Shown piece by piece: positions 34,517 to 41,282 of a DNA stretch of 64,000 nucleotides (position 1 is the first letter of the stretch; each line of letters begins with the position of its first letter). Source of the stretch: a virus; IMG/VR virus record IMGVR_UViG_3300047496_000204, positions 1 to 64,000 of that record; one strand, 5' to 3'. The translations under genes were made by a program, and so were the position numbers. The notes under the pieces are model-generated. The model saw only the letters and a program-made list of their open reading frames with translations, was not told the origin of the DNA and ran no database searches.

Positions 34517-34759
34517 TTATTTCCACATCAATTTAAAATGGATGGCGTCAATAATGGATATAAAACAAAATATAAAATAATATTCTACTTCTTCTCGTAT
34601 ACGCAGAGAAAACCTATATTCTTGTTGGCAGTTTTCTAATAACCAATCTTCTTTTGGAAAATCGTCGTTTTGATATATTTCAACAATGTTCTTATATTCG
34701 TCGGGAATTATATCAAAACGGTTTATATATCTGTTTATGCTTGAAAGCATTATTGCCAA
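34517..34759 (-). CDS. DAIxFKLRW family small protein
   Basis: 80 residues ending IIDAIHFKLMWK. One of several paralogs here sharing a C-terminal D-A-I-x-F-K-[LM]-x-W and aromatic-rich body. Overlaps its upstream paralog by 10 nt. Confidence 0.7.
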   Translation of the reverse strand: MAIMLSSINRYINRFDIIPDEYKNIVEIYQNDDFPKEDWLLENCQQEYRFSLRIREEVEYYFIFCFISIIDAIHFKLMWK

Positions 34760-34989
34760 CGCATCTTGAAATGAATGGCATCTTTTATCTCTTCAAAATA
34801 AAAAGTCCAATTATAAAAAAAATCTTTATTTGACGTATTAACAATTATTTTCCACGTATATCTAAAGTTATCGCAATTATCATGCGTCCATAGTTTCCAC
34901 TCATGAAAATTCTCAAAATGGCGCGATTCAGTTCTTAAAATAATTTTATAAGGAAACCGTTCAGATTCTTTTGGAAGATAACGTCTCAT
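34750..34989 (-). CDS. DAIxFKLRW family small protein
   Basis: 79 residues ending IKDAIHFKMRWQ. Middle contains FHEWKLWTHDNC, matching the W-x-x-W-L-x-x-N pattern of the other paralogs. Confidence 0.75.
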   Translation of the reverse strand: MRRYLPKESERFPYKIILRTESRHFENFHEWKLWTHDNCDNFRYTWKIIVNTSNKDFFYNWTFYFEEIKDAIHFKMRWQ

Positions 34990-35225
34990 TTCAGTTCAAA
35001 TTTCAAATTTTCCAAAAAATCAGTTCCAGAAAGTTCTTCCAATGTAGAAATCTTTCTGCTTAGAAAAATTCTGCCGACAAATTCAGCCAGAACGTCAAAA
35101 TGAATAGTTACTTCCATTGTTGGTGTTCCAATATGTTCATCATTATCCCACTCTCTGATAAGAACACATGTAGGATCGCCATCATGGATGAAAACATAGT
35201 TTTCGATTTTTGTGGAATGACTCAC
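34986..35225 (-). CDS. Hypothetical protein, probable GTG start
   Basis: 79 residues from a GTG at 35225; longer starts would run through tRNA-Arg. Overlaps the next gene by 4 nt. Alpha/beta, not clearly part of the paralog family. Confidence 0.5.
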   Translation of the reverse strand: MSHSTKIENYVFIHDGDPTCVLIREWDNDEHIGTPTMEVTIHFDVLAEFVGRIFLSRKISTLEELSGTDFLENLKFELK

Positions 35226-35249
35226 AGTTTTGTCTTTCAAAAAAGTTGG

Positions 35250-35377
35250 TGCCCTCGGTCGGATTCGAACCGACACTTGCGAGATTTTTGGGCGACGATT
35301 CCGGGTTTGCACCGTAATAGGGCGTGATTACCCTTTTCATCGAAGTCTCGTGCCTCTGCCAGTTGGGCTACGAGGGC
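35250..35377 (-). tRNA. tRNA-Arg(UCG) with a 54-nt insertion at position 37/38
   Basis: Acceptor GCCCTCG/CGAGGGC, anticodon stem CGAGA/TCTCG, loop CTTCGA then insert (35286-35339) then A38, T-arm GTCGG-TTCGAAT-CCGAC. The insert starts TGAAAAG and includes CGGTGCAAACCCGGAATC, a motif shared with the inserts at 55635 and 57439. Confidence 0.8.
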
Positions 35378-35428
35378 ATTTGTAATTTTATATCATGATT
35401 GATGAGTTAATCAAGGAATTCCTATTGG

Positions 35429-35509
35429 TGCCCCTCCCCGGATTCGAACCGGGACTCCTTTCGGAAAAGCATTTTGAGTGCTCCGCGTCTACCATTCCGC
35501 CAGAGAGGC
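35429..35509 (-). tRNA. tRNA-Leu(CAA)
   Basis: Acceptor GCCTCTC/GAGGGGC, Leu-type D-arm, anticodon loop CTCAAAA, long variable arm, T-loop TTCGAAT. Confidence 0.88.
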
Positions 35510-35521
35510 ATTAACATTTTT

Positions 35522-35550
35522 AGGATAGAGAAACGAACAGATATTGTCAA
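35522..35550 (-). promoter_or_regulatory. Promoter for the minus-strand tRNA operon
   Basis: TTGACA (35550-35545), 17-bp spacer, TATCCT (35527-35522), immediately upstream of tRNA-Leu(CAA). Confidence 0.65.
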
Positions 35551-35578
35551 TCAAAATATGTAGTTGTATTATGCAACT

Positions 35579-35851
35579 ATGCAAAGAATTGTTTTGAAAA
35601 ATTTACCAAGCATTCGAGAGAAGATGCTTTCGGAAACAAAAGAAACAATATCACCTCTTGGTTGGTGGAAATATACACCAGTCTTCAATGAAATATATGA
35701 TTGGATGCAAGAAAATTGTAAAGGTAGATGGAAACAAGAATATGTTTGGTGTACCGAGCATCACAATATTTTGAGTCCATATCATCAAGCAATAGGAATA
35801 AGATTTGATGATGACGCAGATGCAATATTTTTTAAATTGAGGTGGTCATGA
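35579..35851 (+). CDS. DAIxFKLRW family small protein
   Basis: 90 residues ending DDADAIFFKLRWS; contains YDWMQENCKGRWKQEYVW, the typical central Trp-rich segment. First of four tandem + strand paralogs. Confidence 0.75.
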   Translation: MQRIVLKNLPSIREKMLSETKETISPLGWWKYTPVFNEIYDWMQENCKGRWKQEYVWCTEHHNILSPYHQAIGIRFDDDADAIFFKLRWS

Positions 35852-36150
35852 AAAAACTTAAATTAAAGAATTTAGTTCGTAGAGAATTTTTAACAGAAGA
35901 TCAACAAGAACTTGATATGTATGTGTGGAATACTGGTCGTAAATTGGAAACAATTGACAATTGGACCAGTATTCATGCTTGGTTAGACGAGAATGTCGGC
36001 CCAAAGTTTAAAGAAGGAAAAAATGAAGATGCCAAATGGTCGTGGGGGTGGGAAAGAAACCTTGATGAGGATGGATATTTTCAATCATCGGCGTGTTTTT
36101 ATTTCACTGATTATGTAGATATGATTCATTTTAAGTTGAGGTGGGCATGA
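35848..36150 (+). CDS. DAIxFKLRW family small protein
   Basis: 100 residues ending YVDMIHFKLRWA. Contains IHAWLDENVGPKFKE, shared with the gene at 44805. ATGA overlap with the upstream paralog. Confidence 0.78.
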   Translation: MKKLKLKNLVRREFLTEDQQELDMYVWNTGRKLETIDNWTSIHAWLDENVGPKFKEGKNEDAKWSWGWERNLDEDGYFQSSACFYFTDYVDMIHFKLRWA

Positions 36151-36151
36151 A

Positions 36152-36598
36152 ATGAATGTTCCTTCAATTAAAGATGCAACAACCGGTCGTGAATATTTTT
36201 ACATGCCCGAAATAAATTTAAAGTGGTCAGATTTTTCTTATTGGATGCATTATAATATAGGTACTCTTTTTCACGATTGGGATTGGCGTTATATTTCTTT
36301 AGATCGATCTATGTTTGTATGGTGCGCCAATCCATCAAATATTGAAATAATACAAAATAGATGGGTTAATAAATCTCTTTATCATATAAACACCACTTAT
36401 ATTTCGTATGACGAAGAATGGTTTGCTGAAAACAAAATTATATATGTGGTAGATGAAAATTTTGAAAATAGTCGAGCGGTGCAACATACCTGGATTAACT
36501 ACCTAAATACAAATACTCATTATGTATTAAAAACTTTTTATAATTTAAGTTTTTCACATATTAATGATATAATATTCTTCAAGATGCGATGGCAATAA
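36152..36598 (+). CDS. DAIxFKLRW family protein, longer member
   Basis: 148 residues ending INDIIFFKMRWQ. FSYWMHYNIGTLFHDWDWRYIS is the aromatic core. Roughly 50 residues longer than its siblings. Confidence 0.75.
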   Translation: MNVPSIKDATTGREYFYMPEINLKWSDFSYWMHYNIGTLFHDWDWRYISLDRSMFVWCANPSNIEIIQNRWVNKSLYHINTTYISYDEEWFAENKIIYVVDENFENSRAVQHTWINYLNTNTHYVLKTFYNLSFSHINDIIFFKMRWQ

Positions 36599-36599
36599 T

Positions 36600-36851
36600 A
36601 TGCATGAGTATCAAATACGGCCAAGACACTTTATAGACTATCCATACAAAATGGCTGTCTCGAAATTATCTAATTTAATGGATTTATGCGAAACTACGGT
36701 ATTACCGGAAGAAGTTAAAGAATGGATGATTTCCAATCATATAAGTGATTGGGGTTGGAATTGGATAGCCGTTTCTAATTTTCGTAACGATCTTTTCTAC
36801 ATGTTCGCCAATGAAAACGATGCGATATATTTTAAATTAAGATGGTCGTAA
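36600..36851 (+). CDS. DAIxFKLRW family small protein
   Basis: 83 residues ending ENDAIYFKLRWS with KEWMISNHISDWGWNWIAV as core. Starts one base after the previous stop. Confidence 0.75.
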   Translation: MHEYQIRPRHFIDYPYKMAVSKLSNLMDLCETTVLPEEVKEWMISNHISDWGWNWIAVSNFRNDLFYMFANENDAIYFKLRWS

Positions 36852-36858
36852 TATTTTC

Positions 36859-36886
36859 TTGACGAAATAAAAATATATGCTAATCG
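36859..36886 (+). promoter_or_regulatory. Early-type promoter
   Basis: TTGACG, 16-bp spacer, TAATCG, before the beta-barrel gene. Confidence 0.5.
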
Positions 36887-36911
36887 TTATATAACCAGAC
36901 GAGGCAAAATA

Positions 36912-37769
36912 ATGATCAAAATACTTTTTCCATTGGTAGTCCTTTTGATGGCTGAAACAGCATTTGCTGAGACAGTTGATTCAAAAGTTGATTATGCTTT
37001 TGACACCAGCGGAAAGACTGCTCTGCATGTAACAGCGGATGATTATGTTGGAACCCTTGGTGTGGGTGCCGCATATACTCGTTTCACTACCTCTATTGGA
37101 ACGTATAATAGTGCGGGTCTTCAACTTTTGGTAGACTATAAAATTTCAAATTATTCAATTAACGGTCGTATTGGTGTGGCTGATTATAACGTAACGCCAT
37201 ATTTTCTCGGAAACATTTCGTTGGCCGATAAACTAACGAAACATATCACTATTTCAACGGGCATTACGGGAGATATTGTAGATTCGGTGAAAAGTCTTAA
37301 GACTGGAACATCCGTATCTGGATACAATATTAATGCCGAAATAAATTATGGGCCGTTTGACACCTTAATTACTGGAAAGCAAAGTTTTTATTCGAACGGG
37401 AACATTCAATCGGGCGTGATTGCCAGGACATATGTTAAACTTATTGATGGATTCAATCTGTATACCTCCCAACGGTATATCGTAAATTCCTTACCTTCGA
37501 ATGGATATTTCTTTTCGCCACCTGATTATTCTCGTTTCAAGTTTGGCGCAGAATTTAAGAAATCTTGGAAGGGTTATACGGTCTCTGGATCATATGATCG
37601 CGGCGTTGCCACTTCATATGGTAGAAGTGTTGATGTTAGTGCGTGGAAAGCTGGAATTGAAAAGAAAATCAAACCAGATTTATCCATTGCTGTAAATGCT
37701 GGATTTGATTTGAGCGACACCAATTATGTATATCATTTTGTGAATATAGGCTTCAATAAGTCATTTTAA
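36912..37769 (+). CDS. Secreted outer-membrane beta-barrel-like protein
   Basis: 285 residues. A clear signal peptide (KILFPLVVLLMAETAFA then cleavage before ETVDS). The rest alternates hydrophobic and polar residues in about ten to twelve strands and ends in ...NIGFNKSF; a C-terminal Phe with aromatic residues at alternate positions is the BAM recognition signature of outer-membrane barrels. Unusual cargo for a phage. It might alter receptors or block superinfection. It could also be a barrel-like adhesin. Has its own early-type promoter and GAGG ribosome site. Confidence 0.72.
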   Translation: MIKILFPLVVLLMAETAFAETVDSKVDYAFDTSGKTALHVTADDYVGTLGVGAAYTRFTTSIGTYNSAGLQLLVDYKISNYSINGRIGVADYNVTPYFLGNISLADKLTKHITISTGITGDIVDSVKSLKTGTSVSGYNINAEINYGPFDTLITGKQSFYSNGNIQSGVIARTYVKLIDGFNLYTSQRYIVNSLPSNGYFFSPPDYSRFKFGAEFKKSWKGYTVSGSYDRGVATSYGRSVDVSAWKAGIEKKIKPDLSIAVNAGFDLSDTNYVYHFVNIGFNKSF

Positions 37770-37806
37770 TCGAAAATCATTTTTGCGGGTTTTTTATAAG
37801 GCATGG

Positions 37807-37895
37807 TAGTCCTGCTTGGATTCGAACCAAGATCACGCTCCAGTCCGGAGCTTACAGAGTATAAATCTGCTGCACTACCGTTGTGCTACAGGACC
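37807..37895 (-). tRNA. tRNA with UAU anticodon and a hairpin in the variable region
   Basis: Acceptor GGTCCTG/CAGGACT, class I-type D-arm GCAC/GTGC, anticodon stem GCAGA/TCTGT with loop TTTATAC (UAU, Ile AUA by the standard code), variable region with stem GCTCC/GGAGC, T-arm CTTGG-TTCGAAT-CCAAG. The long variable arm does not fit an Ile tRNA, so identity is uncertain. Confidence 0.7.
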
Positions 37896-37902
37896 ATTGT
37901 TT

Positions 37903-38931
37903 TTAGTAAGCAAATTTCGATTTGAAATAATTCTTTTGGCTTCCGTTAAAAATTTCAGCGATAGTATATTCTTTTGCTTTTGTATCAAGTGTTTTACCAA
38001 TAGATTTAGCGGCGGCTTGAGCTTCAATTTCGGTAAGAGGACGGAAATTCAAGACATCAAAACACCTACCAGGACGAAGAAAGGCTTCGTCAATTTTAGA
38101 TGAATCTTTAATGTTAGCGGTGAAAATAAATTTCTTTTTTGAAAGTGGCACTAAACCATCCGCCGCATTCAAAATCTTGCTCATGGTAGCATTACTATCA
38201 TGACCACGAGACCCAAGAATAAGATCGCTATCTTCAAGCATGAGATAGTTGAAATTTCTTGATGAAATAAAAGTGATGTAGATTTCATCACCGGCCATGA
38301 TGCTTTCGTCATATGTAGTCATTGCATTTTTACTAAAACGTTGCATTATGTATCGCAAAAAAGAAGTTTTACCAGTTCCAGGATCGCCTAATAACAGTAG
38401 AATGTTGGCAGAAGATTCGTCAAAATCTTTTATATATTGATCGACATCTTCTATCCATGGATAGAATTCTGGCCGGAAAATCATTTTTGTATCAATAGAA
38501 AAATCTGCATTCTGAATATTATTTCCAGCTTTATACCACCAAGTTAAAATAGGATTGGAACCTTCTTTAAAGTCATTAATTTTGTTGTAGAACTTTTCTA
38601 ATACATTTACCGGACCATAAATATTAACCGTTGCTTCCCTTTTAATTTTAGTAAAAGGCTCTTCATTTGACATGAAAATCTCAATATATAAATTTTCATC
38701 ATAAATCGTAATTTGACCTAATGCCGTATATTTCTTTACTTTTTCACTAAAGAAATTTCCGCAAATAGTTGAAACTGTATTGAAATAAGTATCAGTAAGA
38801 AATAGCATATCTATGCTAATATTGAATTCTGGATTATGAACTTCCATCCAATCATTAAACAATTTTAAATGAAGCAGATCATCATTGGTGTTTTTATTAT
38901 ACGTAAAAACAGAAGCTATTTCAGTAGTCAT
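37903..38931 (-). CDS. BCS1-like AAA+ ATPase
   Basis: 342 residues. The N-terminal 150 form a BCS1-type alpha/beta domain. Walker A is LLGDPGTGKTSFL, Walker B LMLEDSDLIL, sensor FTANIKD and arginine finger FLRPGRCFD. Such proteins recur in T4-like phages; they are presumed to remodel or translocate protein complexes. Last gene region before the next tRNA. Confidence 0.85.
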   Translation of the reverse strand: MTTEIASVFTYNKNTNDDLLHLKLFNDWMEVHNPEFNISIDMLFLTDTYFNTVSTICGNFFSEKVKKYTALGQITIYDENLYIEIFMSNEEPFTKIKREATVNIYGPVNVLEKFYNKINDFKEGSNPILTWWYKAGNNIQNADFSIDTKMIFRPEFYPWIEDVDQYIKDFDESSANILLLLGDPGTGKTSFLRYIMQRFSKNAMTTYDESIMAGDEIYITFISSRNFNYLMLEDSDLILGSRGHDSNATMSKILNAADGLVPLSKKKFIFTANIKDSSKIDEAFLRPGRCFDVLNFRPLTEIEAQAAAKSIGKTLDTKAKEYTIAEIFNGSQKNYFKSKFAY

Positions 38932-38960
38932 TTTTTTCCATGTTTAAGTAAGAGATAGGG

Positions 38961-39034
38961 TAGACTCGGAAGGACTTGAACCTTCAAAATACCAGCTTGA
39001 TGCTGGCAGCGTATACCAATTCCGCCACGAGTCT
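38961..39034 (-). tRNA. tRNA-like gene, Leu-type body, anticodon loop irregular
   Basis: Acceptor AGACTCG/CGAGTCT, Leu-like D-arm (GCGGAATTGGTATACGC), T-arm GAAGG-TTCAAGT-CCTTC. The anticodon arm is GCCAG-CATCAAG-CTGGT: with a 7-nt loop the anticodon reads UCA after A33; with a 6-bp stem it reads CAA. The variable region is short (5 nt), odd for Leu. Confidence 0.65.
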
Positions 39035-39037
39035 ATA

Positions 39038-39277
39038 TTAGTTTTTAGTTTTTGTTAACTTTCCAAATTGTTCGTCAAGAGATTTAATATGCCCGAACTT
39101 GGCGCCCGATGCAATTTCTGAAATGCGTCCTTGATTACAATCGAATAATGATGCAATTCTTTTTTGCTGATGTCCCAATTTTAAAAGCAATTTAATCGTT
39201 GCCGCTGCGTCTTCATCAATCGGTTCAGACCGTTGAGTAATATGGGTATCAACCGCTTTTTTGGTTAAAAAATTCAT
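39038..39277 (-). CDS. Small HTH DNA-binding protein
   Basis: 79 residues. LLLKLGHQQKRIASLFDC followed by QGRISEIASGAKF is a clear helix-turn-helix of the type found in phage endonuclease tails and small regulators. Its last 49 bp (39053-39101) are copied at 39911-39959. Confidence 0.7.
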   Translation of the reverse strand: MNFLTKKAVDTHITQRSEPIDEDAAATIKLLLKLGHQQKRIASLFDCNQGRISEIASGAKFGHIKSLDEQFGKLTKTKN

Positions 39278-39278
39278 T

Positions 39279-39485
39279 TTACTCGAAGTCGCTGATAGCT
39301 TCTTGAATTTCTGTTTCTGTTTTAGAAACCCAATTTAAGATTTTACCGGTTTCAGTATCTATTTCAAGACGAATATAATCACCACCAATACCAAGACCAT
39401 ATGGCACATAACCATCATAGTCGATAGTTCCTGCGCGGAGATTAAACATATCGGAAACTTTTCCGGAGATCGTCATGATAGCCAT
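39279..39485 (-). CDS. Hypothetical protein
   Basis: 68 residues, beta-rich, acidic. One base before the HTH gene on the same strand. Confidence 0.6.
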   Translation of the reverse strand: MAIMTISGKVSDMFNLRAGTIDYDGYVPYGLGIGGDYIRLEIDTETGKILNWVSKTETEIQEAISDFE

Positions 39486-39530
39486 ATGAACCTACTATGA
39501 TATTTTTTGAGGAATGTAAACGAAAAATTT

Positions 39531-39613
39531 TGGCACACCGAATTGGATTCGAACCAACCTTCTCAACTCCTGCTACGGATACTGCGTTCGAAGCGCAGCC
39601 CGGTTATCGGTGC
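39531..39613 (-). tRNA. tRNA-Arg(UCG), D-arm-less form
   Basis: Acceptor GCACCGA/TCGGTGT, G73, encoded CCA; anticodon stem CTGCG/CGCAG with loop CTTCGAA; T-arm GTTGG-TTCGAAT-CCAAT. Between acceptor and anticodon stem only 8 nt remain, so no D-arm can form. The variable region is expanded to about 23 nt with a small TCC/GGA hairpin. May be a defective gene. Confidence 0.7.
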
Positions 39614-39615
39614 AT

Positions 39616-39623
39616 GATAAATA
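39616..39623 (+). promoter_or_regulatory. Late promoter GATAAATA
   Basis: 30 nt upstream of the small ORF at 39653. Confidence 0.5.
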
Positions 39624-39652
39624 AAAGAAAGCTCAACGAAAAGAATTTGATC

Positions 39653-39916
39653 ATGTTTAATATGAGAGATGTAATTAATAAATTACAAGAAAGTACGAAA
39701 TTAAACGAACATACTAATATTTACACAGATCAAGCTAAAAGATTGTTAGATCAAGCAAATATTATTAGAAAACAATTCGATAAATCTTGTTCGATCCCAG
39801 CAGGGTTCACCATTATTCCATTCTGTCATCCACCGCGCTACGAACGCGGGGGTAGGGGGTTCGATTCCCTCATGCGGCGAACCAGCTACACGGAGGTTAA
39901 AAGTCTCCTGTGTTAA
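39653..39916 (+). CDS. Small protein truncated by rearrangement
   Basis: 88 residues. The first 45 (MRDVINKLQESTKL, then QAKRLLDQANIIRKQF) look like real helical protein with a virion-type leader. The rest is coded across a tRNA fragment and is unlikely to be native. Confidence 0.4.
   Translation: MFNMRDVINKLQESTKLNEHTNIYTDQAKRLLDQANIIRKQFDKSCSIPAGFTIIPFCHPPRYERGGRGFDSLMRRTSYTEVKSLLC
39832..39879 (+). tRNA. 3' two-thirds of tRNA-Arg(ACG), plus strand
   Basis: CCGCG-CTACGAA-CGCGG anticodon arm, T-arm GGGGG-TTCGATT-CCCTC and acceptor 3' strand ATGCGGC with G73, but no 5' acceptor or D-arm upstream. The missing part, GCCGCAT plus D-arm GCTC/GAGC, lies on the opposite strand at 39959-39983. Confidence 0.7.
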
Positions 39917-39959
39917 CTTTCCAAATTGTTCGTCAAGAGATTTAATATGCCCGAACTTG
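39911..39959 (+). repeat. 49-bp perfect copy of the 3' end of the HTH gene
   Basis: Identical to 39053-39101 in the same orientation. It ends exactly where the opposed tRNA-Arg 5' half begins. Confidence 0.9.
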
Positions 39960-39983
39960 CTCTATCCAATGAGCTAATGCGGC
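39959..39983 (-). tRNA. 5' half of tRNA-Arg(ACG), minus strand
   Basis: GCCGCAT-TA-GCTC-ATTGGATA-GAGC. Its acceptor strand is the exact complement of ATGCGGC in the plus-strand fragment at 39832-39879; joined, the two make a complete tRNA. Confidence 0.7.
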
Positions 39984-39995
39984 ATTGTGTTTTGG

Positions 39996-40077
39996 TGCCT
40001 CTCTCCGGACTCGAACCGGAACTCCATTACGGAACCACGGTTTAAGCGTGGCGCGTCTACCATTTCGCCAGAGAGGC
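39996..40077 (-). tRNA. tRNA-Leu(UAA)
   Basis: Acceptor GCCTCTC/GAGAGGC, anticodon arm CCACG-CTTAAAC-CGTGG, long variable arm, T-arm CCGG-TTCGAGT-CCGG. Confidence 0.9.
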
Positions 40078-40091
40078 ATTTAAAAAATGTT

Positions 40092-40168
40092 TGGTGCGCG
40101 TAGCGAGACTCGAACTCGCAAAACTTTCCGCACTCAACGGAACGACTTTACCATTTGCCCATACGCAC
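40092..40168 (-). tRNA. tRNA-Leu(GAG), short variable region
   Basis: Acceptor GTGCGTA/TACGCGC, encoded CCA, anticodon arm TTCCG-TTGAGTG-CGGAA, T-arm GCGAG-TTCGAGT-CTCGC. Variable region only 6 nt, unusual for Leu. Confidence 0.8.
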
Positions 40169-40180
40169 ATTTAGATATTT

Positions 40181-40257
40181 TGGTGTGCATACTCGGACTC
40201 GAACCGAGAAACTTTCCCTTCTGAGGGGAACGGCTTTACCAATTTGCCCATACGCAC
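40181..40257 (-). tRNA. tRNA-Leu(CAG), short variable region
   Basis: Acceptor GTGCGTA/TATGCAC, encoded CCA, anticodon arm TTCCC-CTCAGAA-GGGAA, T-arm CTCGG-TTCGAGT-CCGAG. Variable region 5 nt. Close sister of the previous tRNA. Confidence 0.82.
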
Positions 40258-40266
40258 AAGAAAAGA

Positions 40267-40351
40267 TGGTGGGTCATCTGGGACTCGAACCCAGGATGGC
40301 TTTCGCAACAGAGTAAGAGTCTGCCCCCTTCGCCGCTCGGGACAATGACCC
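40267..40351 (-). tRNA. tRNA with Tyr-type body and CUU anticodon
   Basis: Acceptor GGGTCAT/ATGACCC, encoded CCA. The D-arm (CCCGAGCGG), GCAGA/TCTGT stem and TTGCGAAAGC variable arm match tRNA-Tyr, but the loop is CTCTTAC, giving CUU (Lys) rather than GUA. Identity uncertain. Confidence 0.7.
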
Positions 40352-40359
40352 ATCTTTTT

Positions 40360-40447
40360 TGGTGCCTCTCTCCGGACTCGAACCGGAACGCCATTACAGC
40401 ACTGAGGTTTGAAGCCAGCGCGTCTACCAATTTTTCACCAGAGAGGC
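40360..40447 (-). tRNA. tRNA-Leu(CAA), imperfect anticodon stem
   Basis: Acceptor GCCTCTC/GAGAGGC, encoded CCA, anticodon arm CTGGC-TTCAAAC-CTCAG with one C-C mismatch, long variable arm. Confidence 0.75.
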
Positions 40448-40458
40448 ATTTAGAATAG

Positions 40459-40533
40459 TGGTGAACTCACTCGGATTCGAACCGAGAACCAACTCTTTAA
40501 AAGAGAGTTGCTCTACCGTTGAGCTATGAGTCC
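40459..40533 (-). tRNA. tRNA-Lys(UUU)
   Basis: Acceptor GGACTCA/TGAGTTC, encoded CCA, anticodon arm ACTCT-CTTTTAA-AGAGT, T-arm CTCGG-TTCGAAT-CCGAG. Confidence 0.92.
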
Positions 40534-40534
40534 A

Positions 40535-40617
40535 TGGTGCCCTACCCCGGATTTGAACCGGGATGCCTTGCGGCGGCAGCTTCTAAGGCTGCTGTGTATG
40601 CATTCCACCAGTAGGGC
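40535..40617 (-). tRNA. tRNA-Leu(UAG)
   Basis: Acceptor GCCCTAC/GTAGGGC, encoded CCA, anticodon arm GCAGC-CTTAGAA-GCTGC, long variable arm. Confidence 0.9.
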
Positions 40618-40622
40618 ATTTG

Positions 40623-40707
40623 TTATATCAGATGAGACTCGAACTCACAAAACAACTAACGTTCCAAAGAACACTTCGTTGGTGTTTACCTTTTCACCAC
40701 TGATATA
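40623..40707 (-). tRNA. Degenerate tRNA-like gene
   Basis: Acceptor TATATCA/TGATATA, D-arm GGTG/CACC and T-arm GTGAG-TTCGAGT-CTCAT are intact. The anticodon region (AACG...CGTT with about 15 nt between) does not form a normal 7-nt loop; UGG is one possible anticodon. Confidence 0.5.
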
Positions 40708-40711
40708 ACAA

Positions 40712-40786
40712 GGCAGGCGCGCCGTAGGAATCGAACCCACATCTTCTCATTTGGAGGGAGACAATCTACCATTGATATAGACGCCT
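40712..40786 (-). tRNA. tRNA-Trp(CCA)
   Basis: Anticodon loop CTCCAAA with a 4-bp stem plus mismatch, T-arm GTGGG-TTCGATT-CCTAC, acceptor AGGCGTC pairing with CGCGCCT with one mismatch and two extra bases after the T-stem. Likely Trp but imperfect. Confidence 0.65.
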
Positions 40787-40803
40787 ATAGAGAAAAGTGT
40801 GTT

Positions 40804-40879
40804 TGGCAGAACTATCGAGACTCGAACTCGAAACTTAAGATTCGTAATCCTAGATGATAATCCATTTCACCATAGCTCT
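40804..40879 (-). tRNA. tRNA-Arg(ACG)
   Basis: Acceptor AGAGCTA/TAGTTCT, G73, encoded CCA, anticodon arm TAGGA-TTACGAA-TCTTA, T-arm CGAG-TTCGAGT-CTCG. Confidence 0.85.
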
Positions 40880-40998
40880 ACGAAACACACTTTTCTCAGA
40901 ACCTTCCCCAAAAACTGCCGGGGAAGGCTTTGATTAAAACAACTTCCCCGCTGGCGACGGAAGAAGCCTTGATTCACGATGTAAAACAGACAAAGAAA

Positions 40999-41036
40999 AA
41001 CCCCGGATAAGCTTTTTTGAAAGCTCTTCCGGGGTT
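40999..41036 (-). terminator. Rho-independent terminator, minus strand
   Basis: On the minus strand AACCCCGG ... CCGGGGTT followed by TTTCTTTG. An inner AGCTTT/AAAGCT adds pairing. Confidence 0.75.
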
Positions 41037-41215
41037 GGTGTAAAATCCAACTATGTTAGGGTAAGTTTACCCCACGGTTGGCACACGACTCCCCGAAAAC
41101 CCGAGCCACTTAAGGCGCAGGCTTTTCAAGCGGAGAGATATGCTTAACCGAGAGAACATAATTAGTTTAATTCCTATATCTGTGATGCTAACGCGGGATG
41201 CGCTCGCTGTCTTGA
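41000..41215 (-). ncRNA. Structured small RNA candidate, about 210 nt
   Basis: A promoter (41222-41250) and the terminator at 40999-41036 bracket a stretch without a gene on the minus strand. Pairings include GGGTAA/TTACCC, CCAAC/GTTGG around it, and TTAAG/CTTAA. It may be an independent RNA or an attenuated leader of the downstream tRNA operon. No known RNA family recognised. Confidence 0.55.
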
Positions 41216-41221
41216 AACCTA

Positions 41222-41250
41222 TTTATCTCACAACGCTAAACCGGTGTCAA
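41222..41250 (-). promoter_or_regulatory. Sigma70-like promoter, minus strand
   Basis: TTGACA (41250-41245), 17-bp spacer, GATAAA (41227-41222). Confidence 0.7.
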
Positions 41251-41282
41251 TTAATTTTTCGAGATTTTTTCATAAATAAAGA

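Noticed and set aside
37816-38103. Plus-strand open frame of 95 codons
   Set aside because: It runs through a tRNA and the end of the AAA+ ATPase gene on the other strand.
41000-41215. 6S RNA
   Set aside because: No long central bubble mimicking an open promoter; helices are short and local.
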